Below are positions 21,199 to 29,386 of a DNA stretch of 35,750 nucleotides, piece by piece. The position numbers and the translations under genes were made by a program. The notes under the pieces are model-generated. The model made no database searches, was not told the DNA's origin, and saw only the letters and a list, made by a program, of their open reading frames with translations. Source of the DNA: UBA3792 sp964426415. GTDB lineage: Bacteria; Bacillota; Clostridia; Christensenellales; CAG-138. Within the stretch, counting starts at the first letter, position 1, and each line of letters starts with the position of its first letter. Location of the stretch: positions 1 to 35,750 of the forward strand of contig CAYRQM010000019.1 in assembly GCA_964426415.1 (NCBI GenBank), read 5' to 3'.

Positions 21199-23193
21199 TT
21201 ACGATACCTCCGTATTATTCTTATTGGTGATTAAGGTGTGTTTGGTTTTATAGGATAACGGTCGGAATTCCCGTCCGCCTGCCTCGTAGAACTTGCCGTA
21301 AAACTCGACGTATTGGAGTCTTGCGCAATGGACGAACGCGCCCAGGGTGTTGATTGCGACATTGAACGTGTGCAGCACAATCAGCAGCACGATGGCGCCG
21401 ATGATGCCAAGTACCTTGAGGAACGGATTGCTTGCGCCCGTCAGCATCCCGCACAGCGTATTGAACACCTGCCCGATGACGCCCGTGGCGATGCCCAGTG
21501 CGAACAAACGGGCATAGGACAGGATGTCGGAAATGACGCCCGTGATGTTGTACAGCTCGCCAAGCCCGCCCGTGACCTTTCCAAAGAACTTGGGCTTGTT
21601 GCGCCCCTTGAACACGAGAATGAGAAACGCGCCGACGCCCGCAACGATGGTGGCAGGCAGGGTGACGTTGCGCGGCAGGCTGACCGACATGCCCACCATG
21701 CCGCCAAGCTGCGGCAGGAACCCGATGATGAGGCCCAAGATGATCATGACCCAAGAGATGTGGTCGAAGATCGCGCTTGCCCAATCGCCGCGGCGGAAAC
21801 AGTCGATGGCTTTGATGAGGTAGCCCGTGATGAGATGCACGACGCCAAGCCCCAGACACAGCGCCAACATTTCCATGGAATTTGCCATGGGATCCAGCCA
21901 AATCGGGAAGATGTTGAGCTTTTGGAAGAACAGGCTTACCCCGTCGAACACGTTGCCCGCAGGCGTCTTGGTGATGCCGAAGAACGAGCCGACGAACAGC
22001 CCCCACACGATGGTGGAGATGCCGCCCCAAACGAGTACGCGGGAAATGCCGCCACTCATGCCGGTGGGCTTTTTGAATTTGACATACAGGAATGCGCCGA
22101 GCGCCAAGAGAATGCCGTAGCCGCTGTCGGAAAGCATCAGCCCAAACAGCAGAATGTAGAACGGCGTCATCAGCGGCGTGCCGTCAATCGTGCCATACAG
22201 GGGACGTGCGTACAAGGTTTGCACCTCTTCGAACGGCTTGGCGACCTTGTTGTTTTTGACGACGGATGGCGGAATCTCGCCCTCCTCGGGCGCACGGGTT
22301 TCGAAAAAGTAGGCGTCGGTCACGCCATGAATGGCGTCCTCGGTTTTATGGATTTCATCCTCGCGGATCCAGCCCTCCAACGCAAACGCGCTGCGGGTGT
22401 GCAGCAAATCGTCATGCGCCTCCAAGCGGTCGCAGTCGATCGTCTCGGCGTCCATGGCGTTTTCTAAAAGCTGCATCTCCTTGCCGTGGGCTTCCAAATC
22501 GGCGGCAACCTGCTTGCGCTCTTTTTCGATTTCGACGTCGCGGAAATCGAGTGCGGCGACCACCTCGGCAGGCGTGCCTTCCACCTTGGGAAATGCGACG
22601 TCCGTCCAGTCGATGGTTTTGAGGAAGCCTTGCGCCGCCTTCTCGTCTGCCTTTTGACAAGCCAAAATGACTGCCTGCTGGGCACCCTCAGAGAAGAACT
22701 GCGACTCGATATAGTCTTGCGCTTGAATTTCGGAAACGTCCTTTGCTGCGCACATGCCGACAAAATAGGTGATGCGGCGCGTGCTTTTGACGTTTTGCAT
22801 CGGCGTGGTGAGCGCCGTCCAAGGAAGCAGCGCCAACCGTGTCGCGGCGGCTTTGTCCTGCTCGGACGACAGCTGCGCCTCGCGGTGAAGCAGCGATTCG
22901 ATGGCGTCGCTGACCGCGGATGCACGGCTTGCGTCGGCGCGCAAATCGGGCAGCGTTTCCTCGCGGCGTTGGGGGCTGAGCAGCCCCGGCTTGTCCGCGT
23001 ATTGCTTGACCGCCTCCATGGACTCGTTCAAGCGTTGGAGCCGATCCTGCACCGCCTCTAAGCGAGGATCCTGCGCGTCGCTTTCGGAAATGCGCAGTAC
23101 CTCCACCGTGCCGATGTTCTGCAAGGCTTCGAGAAGGGATTCTTCGTCCGATTTCAGCGCGACCAGCGTGAGGCGCTTCATCGTTACAATCAT
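21199..23193 (-). CDS. atpI: V-type ATP synthase subunit I (stator a-subunit)
   Basis: A 664-residue stator subunit containing the ion half-channels. The cytoplasmic N-terminal part (1-330) is largely coiled coil and begins MKRLTLVALKSDEESLLEAL. The C-terminal part has seven to eight membrane helices, with TPFYILLFGLMLSDSGYG and ISDILSYARLFALGIATGVIG, the helix carrying the essential arginine. Start ATG 23193 forms an ATGA overlap with the upstream H subunit; an ATG four codons later is an alternative. Confidence 0.95.
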   Translation of the reverse strand: MIVTMKRLTLVALKSDEESLLEALQNIGTVEVLRISESDAQDPRLEAVQDRLQRLNESMEAVKQYADKPGLLSPQRREETLPDLRADASRASAVSDAIESLLHREAQLSSEQDKAAATRLALLPWTALTTPMQNVKSTRRITYFVGMCAAKDVSEIQAQDYIESQFFSEGAQQAVILACQKADEKAAQGFLKTIDWTDVAFPKVEGTPAEVVAALDFRDVEIEKERKQVAADLEAHGKEMQLLENAMDAETIDCDRLEAHDDLLHTRSAFALEGWIREDEIHKTEDAIHGVTDAYFFETRAPEEGEIPPSVVKNNKVAKPFEEVQTLYARPLYGTIDGTPLMTPFYILLFGLMLSDSGYGILLALGAFLYVKFKKPTGMSGGISRVLVWGGISTIVWGLFVGSFFGITKTPAGNVFDGVSLFFQKLNIFPIWLDPMANSMEMLALCLGLGVVHLITGYLIKAIDCFRRGDWASAIFDHISWVMIILGLIIGFLPQLGGMVGMSVSLPRNVTLPATIVAGVGAFLILVFKGRNKPKFFGKVTGGLGELYNITGVISDILSYARLFALGIATGVIGQVFNTLCGMLTGASNPFLKVLGIIGAIVLLIVLHTFNVAINTLGAFVHCARLQYVEFYGKFYEAGGREFRPLSYKTKHTLITNKNNTEVS

Positions 23194-23504
23194 ACGGTTG
23201 CTTCGATCCTTTCCATCAAGTAGGTGACCGCTTCAGGAACGTGTTCCGCTGCGGCTGCGTGGGACTGTATGATGTCTTTTCGCACATCGCAAAGAATTTG
23301 TTCAGAAAGGCGCTCGCCCTCGGATTTCGCACGGGCAAGGGCGTCCGCCGTTTGCTTACGCTCCGACTCGGCAGCTTCCGCAACGGCAGCTTCTGCATCG
23401 GTTTTTGCCTTGGCGATGCTGTCCTTGGCGTCCTTTGACGCCTGTTCCAAGATGGCGTCCGCCTGCTGCTCCGCTTCGGCAATTCGATCCAACATGGTTT
23501 GCAT
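23190..23504 (-). CDS. atpH: V-type ATP synthase subunit H (G-type peripheral stalk)
   Basis: A 104-residue protein, almost entirely an Ala/Glu/Lys-rich coiled coil (residues 5-75), with a short C-terminal VTYLMERIEATV. It is the partner of subunit E in the peripheral stalk, the NtpF position of Enterococcus hirae. The call rests mostly on size, coiled-coil character and position at the head of the operon. The ATG at 23504 has GGAGG 6 bp upstream; 20 bp separate it from upp, so rpiB-upp-ATPase are probably one transcript. Confidence 0.85.
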   Translation of the reverse strand: MQTMLDRIAEAEQQADAILEQASKDAKDSIAKAKTDAEAAVAEAAESERKQTADALARAKSEGERLSEQILCDVRKDIIQSHAAAAEHVPEAVTYLMERIEATV

Positions 23505-23524
23505 AGAATCCTCCGTACAGGGTA

Positions 23525-24151
23525 TTATTTGGTGCCGAACAGCCGATCGCCCGCGTCGCCGAGACCCGGAACGATGTAGCCGTGGTCGTTGAGCTTTTCA
23601 TCGATGCTGGCAACGTATAGATCGACGTCGGGATGTGCCATTTGCATGGCGTAGATGCCCTCGGGCGCCGCGATCAGACAAACGAGACGAATGCTTTTTG
23701 TCTTTGCCTTTTTGAGTACGTTCACCGCCTCGATGGCGCTGTTGCCCGTGGCAAGCATCGGATCAACCAAGAAGGTGTCGCGCTGCTCGATGTCGTCGGG
23801 CAGCTTGCAGTAGTAGCTGGTGGGCATGAGCGTATCGGGGTTGCGATACAAGCCGATGTGCCCGACCTTTGCGCTGGGGATGAGGCTCAAAAAGCCGTCG
23901 GACATACCCAGCCCTGCACGCAGGATGGGGACGATGGCAATTTTCTCGTTTGCCAGCATTTTGACCGTCGTGGTTTGCATCGGCGTTTCGATTTCGGTGT
24001 CAACCAATGGCAGATCGCGGGTGACTTCATAGCACATCAGCATGGACAGCTCGTTGACCAGCTCACGAAACGCCTTGTTGTTGGTCGTTTTGTCGCGCAG
24101 TCTGGACAGCTTGTGCTGTACCAAAGGATGATCGATGACGGTTACTTTCAT
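23525..24151 (-). CDS. upp: Uracil phosphoribosyltransferase
   Basis: A 208-residue enzyme that converts uracil and PRPP to UMP (pyrimidine salvage). Signatures are DHPLVQHKLSRLRDKTT near the N-terminus, AIVPILRAGLGMSDG, the PRPP loop FLVDPMLATGNSAI, and the uracil-binding C-terminal IDEKLNDHGYIVPGLGDAGDR. Length matches the family exactly. AAAGGGGT precedes the ATG. It lies 3 bp after rpiB and 20 bp before the V-ATPase genes. Confidence 0.97.
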   Translation of the reverse strand: MKVTVIDHPLVQHKLSRLRDKTTNNKAFRELVNELSMLMCYEVTRDLPLVDTEIETPMQTTTVKMLANEKIAIVPILRAGLGMSDGFLSLIPSAKVGHIGLYRNPDTLMPTSYYCKLPDDIEQRDTFLVDPMLATGNSAIEAVNVLKKAKTKSIRLVCLIAAPEGIYAMQMAHPDVDLYVASIDEKLNDHGYIVPGLGDAGDRLFGTK

Positions 24152-24154
24152 GTG

Positions 24155-24604
24155 TTACCCCTTTCTGTTTTGCTCGTATGCGGTGATTTTATCCACGCGG
24201 CGTTGATGCCGCCCGCCTTCAAATGCGGTGTTCAGCCACGCGTCGGTGATCTCCAGTGCCAAAGAAAGCGGGATAATCCCCGCCCCCATCGCCAATACGT
24301 TGGCGTCGTTATGCATCCGCGAAAGCTGCGCGGACTTGAGATCGCCGCACAACGCGCAGCGAATGCCGATGACCTTGTTGGCGGCGATGGAAATGCCGAT
24401 GCCGCTGGTGCAGATTGCGATGCCGCGATCGACTTGACCCGACGCAACAAGCTCGCCCACGGCGAACCCGTAATCGGGATAATCGACGCTGGTGGCGTCG
24501 TAGCAGCCCACGTCGGTGACCGCATAGCCCAAATCGCGCAAATGCGCCATGATGGCTTCTTTGTAGGTGAATCCGCCATGGTCGCAGCCGATTGCCAGTT
24601 TCAT
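24155..24604 (-). CDS. rpiB: Ribose-5-phosphate isomerase B
   Basis: A 149-residue RpiB/LacAB family isomerase interconverting ribulose 5-phosphate and ribose 5-phosphate, which feeds PRPP synthesis for the next gene, upp. It begins MKLAIGCDHGGFTYK and includes the active-site motif ICTSGIGISIAANK and LSRMHNDANVLAMGAG. ATG 24604 is chosen over an ATG two codons earlier because GGGAGG is then 7 bp upstream. A promoter with a flanking inverted repeat precedes it, so it heads the rpiB-upp-ATPase transcript. Confidence 0.95.
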   Translation of the reverse strand: MKLAIGCDHGGFTYKEAIMAHLRDLGYAVTDVGCYDATSVDYPDYGFAVGELVASGQVDRGIAICTSGIGISIAANKVIGIRCALCGDLKSAQLSRMHNDANVLAMGAGIIPLSLALEITDAWLNTAFEGGRHQRRVDKITAYEQNRKG

Positions 24605-24630
24605 GTGCATGCCTCCCAACTATTTTTATA

Positions 24631-24660
24631 AGTATATCACAGATTCGCCACGTTTGTACA
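24631..24660 (-). promoter_or_regulatory. Promoter of the rpiB-upp-V-ATPase operon
   Basis: TGTACA (24655-24660), an 18-bp spacer and TATACT (24631-24636) lie on the minus strand. The -35 box lies within the TTTGTACA half of an inverted repeat (24653-24660 with TGTACAAA at 24679-24686), a possible operator. Confidence 0.6.
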
Positions 24661-24715
24661 GGGACAATTTTGCATTTTTGTACAAAGTTTCTTGCATTTT
24701 TTTGCAGCGGCGTCC

Positions 24716-25756
24716 TTAAACCTGTTCGCAATGAAATCCTGCCGCACGCAGCAGGCGATTCATATAGGCAAGACCTGTCTCGGAAGGGTCTACGCCCTCG
24801 GTGAGCAGCACGTCGCATTGGTCGCCCACGTCGCGCAAGAGCCGAAACAGATTGGTGCAAAGCGTTTCGGGATGGTCGCGGTCGCCAATGGAAACGGCGT
24901 TCAGCCCGCGATAGCGCAGCATGGTCTGCTCCGTGCCCAAAATCGACACGCGCTTGCCCGCGTCCTCGAACTGGTGGTACAGCGCACGGATGCGCCGCGC
25001 CGCGTTTTGCGGTGCGCCCTCGATGACAATCACGTCGGCGTCGGGCGCGTAGTGCTTGTACTTCATGCCGGGCGACGCTGCCGTTTCGTTGACGCCAAGG
25101 GGTTTTAGGACGCTTTTTGCAAGCTTGACCTCGCCGATAACCGCTTCTAACATTTCGCGGGTGACGGCGCCCGGACGCAGGATGGTCGGCTCGCCCACCA
25201 GCGAAAGAACTGTGGATTCCACGCCGTATTTGCAGGGGCCGCCGTCCAAGATGAGCGGAATTCTGCCGTCCATGTCCTCTAAAACGTGCGCTGCCGTGGT
25301 GGGGCTTGGCTTGCCCGAACGGTTGGCGCTGGGCGCCGCGATGGGCACGCCCGCCTTGCGGATGAGCAGCCGTGCCGTCTGATCGGACGGCATACGCACC
25401 GCCACCGTCTCAAGCCCCGCCGTCACCGCGTAGGGCACGCAGTCCGCCTTGTTGAATACGAGCGTCAAGGGCCCGGGCCAGAAGGTTGCGATGAGCGGTT
25501 CCGCCCGACGGGGAACGTGCGCCCACAGCTTTTTGACGTCGCCCTTTTGTGCAATATGCAGAATCAGCGGATTGTCGTTGGGTCTGCCCTTTGCCAAGAA
25601 AATCTGTTCGACGGCTTCGGCGTTGAGCCCGTTGGCGCCCAGTCCGTAGACCGTTTCGGTGGGAAACGCCACCAGCGCGCCGCTTTTGATGAGGCTTGCG
25701 CCCAGCGTCGTACCCGCTTCCGCCTGTGTGATGGTTTGAATGACTTGTGTTTGCAT
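24716..25756 (-). CDS. tsaC: L-threonylcarbamoyladenylate synthase (Sua5 type)
   Basis: A 346-residue enzyme that makes threonylcarbamoyl-AMP from threonine, bicarbonate and ATP for the t6A modification of ANN-decoding tRNAs. The YrdC domain (about 20-205) has GALVAFPTETVYGLGANG, KGRPNDNPLI, TFWPGPLTLV and IAAPSANRSGKPSPTTA. A C-terminal Sua5 domain (about 230-346) follows the linker AASPGMKYKHYAPDA, making this the long Sua5 form rather than short TsaC. The ATG at 25756 is separated from the prfA stop by one base, and AGGACG serves as its ribosome site. Confidence 0.95.
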   Translation of the reverse strand: MQTQVIQTITQAEAGTTLGASLIKSGALVAFPTETVYGLGANGLNAEAVEQIFLAKGRPNDNPLILHIAQKGDVKKLWAHVPRRAEPLIATFWPGPLTLVFNKADCVPYAVTAGLETVAVRMPSDQTARLLIRKAGVPIAAPSANRSGKPSPTTAAHVLEDMDGRIPLILDGGPCKYGVESTVLSLVGEPTILRPGAVTREMLEAVIGEVKLAKSVLKPLGVNETAASPGMKYKHYAPDADVIVIEGAPQNAARRIRALYHQFEDAGKRVSILGTEQTMLRYRGLNAVSIGDRDHPETLCTNLFRLLRDVGDQCDVLLTEGVDPSETGLAYMNRLLRAAGFHCEQV

Positions 25757-25757
25757 C

Positions 25758-26834
25758 TTATGCGTCCTGTTCGCCCGAAAGCTGCGCCGTGCGTTCCGCC
25801 ACAATCAGCGCGTCGATCATTTCGTCCATATCGCCGTCCAAGAACGCTTCCAACTTATAAAGCGTCAGCCCGATGCGGTGGTCGGTCACGCGGCTTTGGG
25901 GGAAATTGTAGGTGCGGATGCGCTCGGAACGGTCGCCCGAACCCACCATGCTCTTTTTTTGATCGGCGAGCGCCGCGTGCTGTGCGGAAGCCAAGTGTTC
26001 GTACAGGCGGCTTTTGAGCATCCGCATCGCCTGCTCTTTGTTTTGCAGCTGGCTGCGCTCGTTTTGGCACGCCACCACAATGCCCGTCGGGATGTGCGTG
26101 ATGCGGATTGCGGAGGAAACCTTGTTGACATTTTGTCCGCCTGCGCCGCCCGAACGATAGGTGTCGATGCGCAGATCGCTTTCTTTGAGATCGACCTGCA
26201 CGTCGTCCACCTCGGGCATGACCGCAACCGTCGCCGCGCTGGTGTGGATGCGTCCGCCCGATTCGGTTTCGGGAACGCGCTGCACACGATGCACGCCGCC
26301 TTCGAACTTGAGCCGCGAATAGACGCCGCGCTTGCCCGACAGTGACAGCACGATTTCCTTGACGCCGCCCAGCTCGGTCATGTTTTCGGACAGCGTTTCG
26401 ACCTTGTAGCCGTGCCGCTCCGCATAGCGCAGGTACATCCGCAAAAGGTCTGCGCCGAACAGCGACGCCTCTTCCCCGCCCGTCCCTGCGCGAATCTCTA
26501 AAATGACGTCCTTGTCGTCGTTCGGGTCTTTGGGCAAAAGCAGCGTCTTGAGCGCTTCTTCATGTGCTTTTACGGAAACGTCCAGCTCGTTCAGCTCCTC
26601 CTGCACCAGCTCCTTCATGTCGGCGTCCAAGTGTTCGCCCAGCATGGCGCGACAGCTCTCGCGCTCTTTGCAGTCTGCCTCATAGGCGTTGAACGCGTTG
26701 ACGATCTCTTCCAAATTGGCGTGTTCCTGCACGTGTGCTTTCCACGCCGCCATGTCCTGCATCGCGTCGGGCAGGCTCAATTCCTGTGTAAGCGCATCGT
26801 AGCGCGCACGGAGCTTCTGTAATTTTTCAATCAT
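25758..26834 (-). CDS. prfA: Peptide chain release factor 1
   Basis: A 358-residue class I release factor reading UAA and UAG. The GGQ peptidyl-hydrolysis motif is at residues 232-234 (SGGAGGQNVNKVSSAIR). The stop-codon-reading tripeptide is the PxT form, Pro188-Glu-Thr190, which marks RF1 rather than RF2 (SPF). AGTGGEEASLF is also typical. The ATG at 26834 overlaps the prmC stop as ATGA, coupling it to the methyltransferase that modifies its GGQ glutamine. Confidence 0.97.
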   Translation of the reverse strand: MIEKLQKLRARYDALTQELSLPDAMQDMAAWKAHVQEHANLEEIVNAFNAYEADCKERESCRAMLGEHLDADMKELVQEELNELDVSVKAHEEALKTLLLPKDPNDDKDVILEIRAGTGGEEASLFGADLLRMYLRYAERHGYKVETLSENMTELGGVKEIVLSLSGKRGVYSRLKFEGGVHRVQRVPETESGGRIHTSAATVAVMPEVDDVQVDLKESDLRIDTYRSGGAGGQNVNKVSSAIRITHIPTGIVVACQNERSQLQNKEQAMRMLKSRLYEHLASAQHAALADQKKSMVGSGDRSERIRTYNFPQSRVTDHRIGLTLYKLEAFLDGDMDEMIDALIVAERTAQLSGEQDA

Positions 26835-27607
26835 GTTACCACCACCCGCGGACGATTGCCGTAATCCGACAAGCAAGCCGCGTTTTGAAATAGAGATTGG
26901 ACGTCGTTCGCTTGCGTGCAGCCGATCTCAAGGAGCATCGTGCCGCCGCTTGCCAACACACGGCGATAGTCCGCCGCAATCCGTCGATAAAAGGACAATC
27001 CGTCCGCACCGCCGTCCAGTGCGCCCTGCGGCTCCGCCAAAAGCGCTGCATCGCGTGACGCCATCTCCTTTTCCGTCAGATACGGCGGATTGGAGACGAT
27101 CAGGTCGAACGATTCGGAAATGTTGTCGAACAGGTCGCTTTCGACAAAGCGCACGGAAACATCGTTGCGCGCCGCGTTGGATTTTGCAACTGTGAGCGCT
27201 TCTGTGCTGACGTCGGACGCCGTGACCACAGCGTTTGCAAACTTTGCAAGCGCAATGCCGATGCAGCCGCTTCCGCAGCACAGATCCAGCACGCGCTTTC
27301 CCTTTGCAAGCGGCAGCGCCGCTTCGACCAAGCATTCGGTGTCGGGCCGTGGGATCAAGACCGAACGGTTGACCAGCATGGGCAAGCCAAAGAACGTCCA
27401 TTCGCCCAATACATAAGGAAGCGGCTCGCCCGCAAGCCTGCGCAAAAGCAACGGTTCTATCTCGGTAAGCGTTTGTTCGGAAACGCGGCAAAACGCGCCA
27501 TCCACCCCAACGTGCTGCAAAAGAAAGTGGGCTTCCAGCCCCGCCTCATCCTTTGCAATGGGCAGCAGACGGCGCTTGATTGCTTGTTCCGCTTCGAACG
27601 CGTTCAT
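26831..27607 (-). CDS. prmC: Release factor glutamine methyltransferase
   Basis: A 258-residue SAM-dependent N5-glutamine methyltransferase acting on the GGQ motif of release factors. Motif I is LDLCCGSGCIGIALA, followed by the catalytic NPPY in DLIVSNPPYL. An N-terminal helical domain (1-75) includes EPLPYVLGEWTFFG and PRPDTECLVE, as in HemK/PrmC. The ATG at 27607 overlaps the DUF1385 gene stop as ATGA. The reading frame is also open far upstream through the DUF1385 gene, but that is not coding. Confidence 0.95.
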   Translation of the reverse strand: MNAFEAEQAIKRRLLPIAKDEAGLEAHFLLQHVGVDGAFCRVSEQTLTEIEPLLLRRLAGEPLPYVLGEWTFFGLPMLVNRSVLIPRPDTECLVEAALPLAKGKRVLDLCCGSGCIGIALAKFANAVVTASDVSTEALTVAKSNAARNDVSVRFVESDLFDNISESFDLIVSNPPYLTEKEMASRDAALLAEPQGALDGGADGLSFYRRIAADYRRVLASGGTMLLEIGCTQANDVQSLFQNAACLSDYGNRPRVVVT

Positions 27608-28713
27608 GCCTCGGCCGCGCCTTCTGTGGGCGCTGCGCCCGTCGCTTGCCCATCGTCCATTGGCGCATCTTGCGCTTGCTTTGCAGCGAGCTTTTCTTCG
27701 CGCTCTTTTTTGAGATCGACAATGATGTCTTTCTTGGGCGGATGCAAAGCCAGTTGGAAGGACGCGATGGCGACCTCCAGCATGTCGAGCGTCGGTTCTT
27801 TTGTGGTGAGGTGCTGTAGCGAAAGCCCCGGCGCCCGCACGATGCGGCAAAAGAGATTGTCGGACTTCGCCGCCGCCTTTAATACCTCGTAGGACACGCC
27901 CGCAATGAGCGGAATGAGCGCGATGCGCGCAAGGCGGAACAGGAACTTGTTCAGCCCGTTTTGCTGCCAGACGTCGAAGCCCGGAATCAAATCGAACAGC
28001 GCGGTCACCACCGTGGTGATGAGGATGGACAGCGCCATCACCAAGAACAGGTAGTTGGTGCCGCAGCGCGGATGCAGCCGTGTGCATTTTGCGGCGTTTT
28101 CGGGCGTCAGCTCCATGTCGGCTTCGTAGCAGGCGATGGTTTTGTGTTCGGCGCCGTGATACATGAAGACACGTTTGACGTCCTTGATGCGCGAGATGGC
28201 GACGATGTACAGGAGGAAGATGGCAAGCCGTGCCACGCCCTGCACGATGGTGCTGACCCACAGCGGCATTTGCGAAAGCCACGTCCAGCCGAACAGCGCG
28301 CCAAGCCCTTCTAAGCCCTCGACGATGCCGATGGGCAGCAGCACAAACAGCCCCACCGCCAAGATGCACGCCAAGAATACGGCAACCCATTTGACCACGT
28401 CCATCGCGGACTTGCCAAACCGTTTCGCCAGCCATTTTTCGAATTTGGTTGGTTCTTCTTCGAATTCTTCGCCCAATAGCTCTGCCGAACGGGTGGTGAT
28501 GTCCATGCCCTCGGTGAGCGACTGCACCAGCGCATACACGCCGCGCACAAACGGCCACGTCGGAAACGAGCCCTTTTTGTATCGCTTTTTGTTGCGTCGA
28601 TATTCCTTGACCATGGTGCCGTCGGGACGGCGAACCACCACCGCATATCCTGCGGGCGCTTTCATCATGACGCCTTCCATGACGGCTTGCCCGCCGATGG
28701 TGCATTTGCTCAT
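27604..28713 (-). CDS. DUF1385 domain-containing membrane protein
   Basis: A 369-residue integral membrane protein of unknown function. It opens with the family signature GGQAVMEGVMMKAP and has WPFVRGVYALVQSLTEGMD. HGAEHKTIACYE and RLHPRCGTNYLFLV give conserved His, Glu and Cys residues that could bind metal. Four or five membrane segments lie at about 105-130, 150-175, 225-250 and 275-295. The C-terminal 70 residues are charged and end in an Ala/Gly/Glu-rich tail. Its place ahead of prmC-prfA-tsaC is common in clostridia. The start at 28713 follows GAGGT and has a strong promoter. Confidence 0.88.
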   Translation of the reverse strand: MSKCTIGGQAVMEGVMMKAPAGYAVVVRRPDGTMVKEYRRNKKRYKKGSFPTWPFVRGVYALVQSLTEGMDITTRSAELLGEEFEEEPTKFEKWLAKRFGKSAMDVVKWVAVFLACILAVGLFVLLPIGIVEGLEGLGALFGWTWLSQMPLWVSTIVQGVARLAIFLLYIVAISRIKDVKRVFMYHGAEHKTIACYEADMELTPENAAKCTRLHPRCGTNYLFLVMALSILITTVVTALFDLIPGFDVWQQNGLNKFLFRLARIALIPLIAGVSYEVLKAAAKSDNLFCRIVRAPGLSLQHLTTKEPTLDMLEVAIASFQLALHPPKKDIIVDLKKEREEKLAAKQAQDAPMDDGQATGAAPTEGAAEA

Positions 28714-28742
28714 TGCGTTACCTCGTTCTTTACTTTGCGGTC

Positions 28743-28771
28743 AGTATAGCACAATGTTGGCGTCGTTGCAA
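28743..28771 (-). promoter_or_regulatory. Promoter of the DUF1385-prmC-prfA-tsaC operon
   Basis: TTGCAA (28766-28771), a 17-bp spacer and TATACT (28743-28748) lie on the minus strand. The same TTGCAA/17-bp layout is used by the SRP RNA and tctC promoters in this window. Confidence 0.8.
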
Positions 28772-28772
28772 C

Positions 28773-28796
28773 AAAAAGCCACCTGCAAAAGGTGGC
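28773..28796 (-). terminator. Orphan terminator-like hairpin upstream of the DUF1385 promoter
   Basis: GCCACC (28778-28783) pairs with GGTGGC (28791-28796) around a 7-base loop; on the minus strand it is followed by TTTTT. No minus-strand gene lies upstream before 29385, so it either insulates the promoter or ends an unrecognised transcript from 28800-28950. Confidence 0.5.
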
Positions 28797-28932
28797 AAGG
28801 ATGTGAACGATTGTGTGCGGTGAAGCAAGGTCAACTGCGGCGCGATGCGGGAAGATGACGCAGATTTGACGGATTTCCTTAGGACAGGTAAAAACTTCAA
28901 ACAAAATTCGTAAAAATGTAACAACCTTTTCG

Positions 28933-28961
28933 TTTTCATGTGACATCAGAAGTGGTATACT
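28933..28961 (+). promoter_or_regulatory. Promoter of the small membrane protein gene
   Basis: TTTTCA (28933-28938), a 17-bp spacer and TATACT (28956-28961) are present, giving a leader of about 50 nt. The rest of the 28797-28932 interval holds no gene; it contains a 10-bp bulged stem (GTCAACTGCG against CGCAGATTTGAC, 28830-28870). Confidence 0.65.
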
Positions 28962-29018
28962 GTTTGCATCAAGGATGGGGATTTTGGATTCTCGTTCCGA
29001 CAAATGGGAGGGTGTAAT

Positions 29019-29330
29019 ATGGTTCTTTTGGGCATCCTGATGATTTTGGCAGGCTTGGCGCTCGGTTTTTCGGGCTACATGATCTGCTTCCGCGGCAAGT
29101 ATGCGTTGATCAGCCACTTTGTGGAGGACAAGCATGCCGGCAAATTCGACAATGCGTATGCACGTCGTGTCGGCATGATTCTGCTTTGCGCCGCCATTCT
29201 GTTCCTGCTGTTTGGCATCATCGTTCTCGTTGCAAAGAATTGGGCGTTCACCATCATCGCGCTCATCCTGTGCGGGCTGTTCTTGGCAGGCGGGCTGATT
29301 GGCAACTCCGTCGTTTCCTCCCGCAAATAA
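29019..29330 (+). CDS. Small membrane protein, DUF3784-like
   Basis: A 103-residue protein with three predicted membrane helices: residues 2-24, about 50-72 and 74-97. A short hydrophilic stretch, FRGKYALISHFVEDKHAGKFDNAYARRVG, lies between helices one and two. The arrangement and the loop resemble DUF3784 proteins, small clostridial membrane proteins of unknown role; the match is by pattern only. The ATG at 29019 follows GGGAGGGTG by 5-7 bp; an ATG at 29004 lies within the ribosome site. The gene is a single unit with its own promoter and a strong terminator. Confidence 0.7.
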   Translation: MVLLGILMILAGLALGFSGYMICFRGKYALISHFVEDKHAGKFDNAYARRVGMILLCAAILFLLFGIIVLVAKNWAFTIIALILCGLFLAGGLIGNSVVSSRK

Positions 29331-29353
29331 ATCACGGCACAATTTGGATTCTT

Positions 29354-29386
29354 CCCGCAGTCGTTTCAACACGCTGCGGGTTTTTT
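29354..29386 (+). terminator. Rho-independent terminator of the small membrane protein gene
   Basis: CCCGCAG (29354-29360) pairs with CTGCGGG (29374-29380), followed by TTTTTT. The T run overlaps the stop codon of the convergent aroQK gene. On the minus strand there is no T run, so it acts in one direction only. Confidence 0.85.

Noticed and set aside
26831..28705. A 624-codon frame suggesting a fusion of the DUF1385 region with prmC
   Set aside because: The part overlapping the DUF1385 gene is a low-complexity shadow; DUF1385 has its own stop at 27604 and prmC its own ATG at 27607 in an ATGA overlap.
28797..28932. Possible 6S RNA on the minus strand
   Set aside because: Only one short stem could be drawn, the ends do not pair and no promoter is evident; kept only as a low-interest finding.
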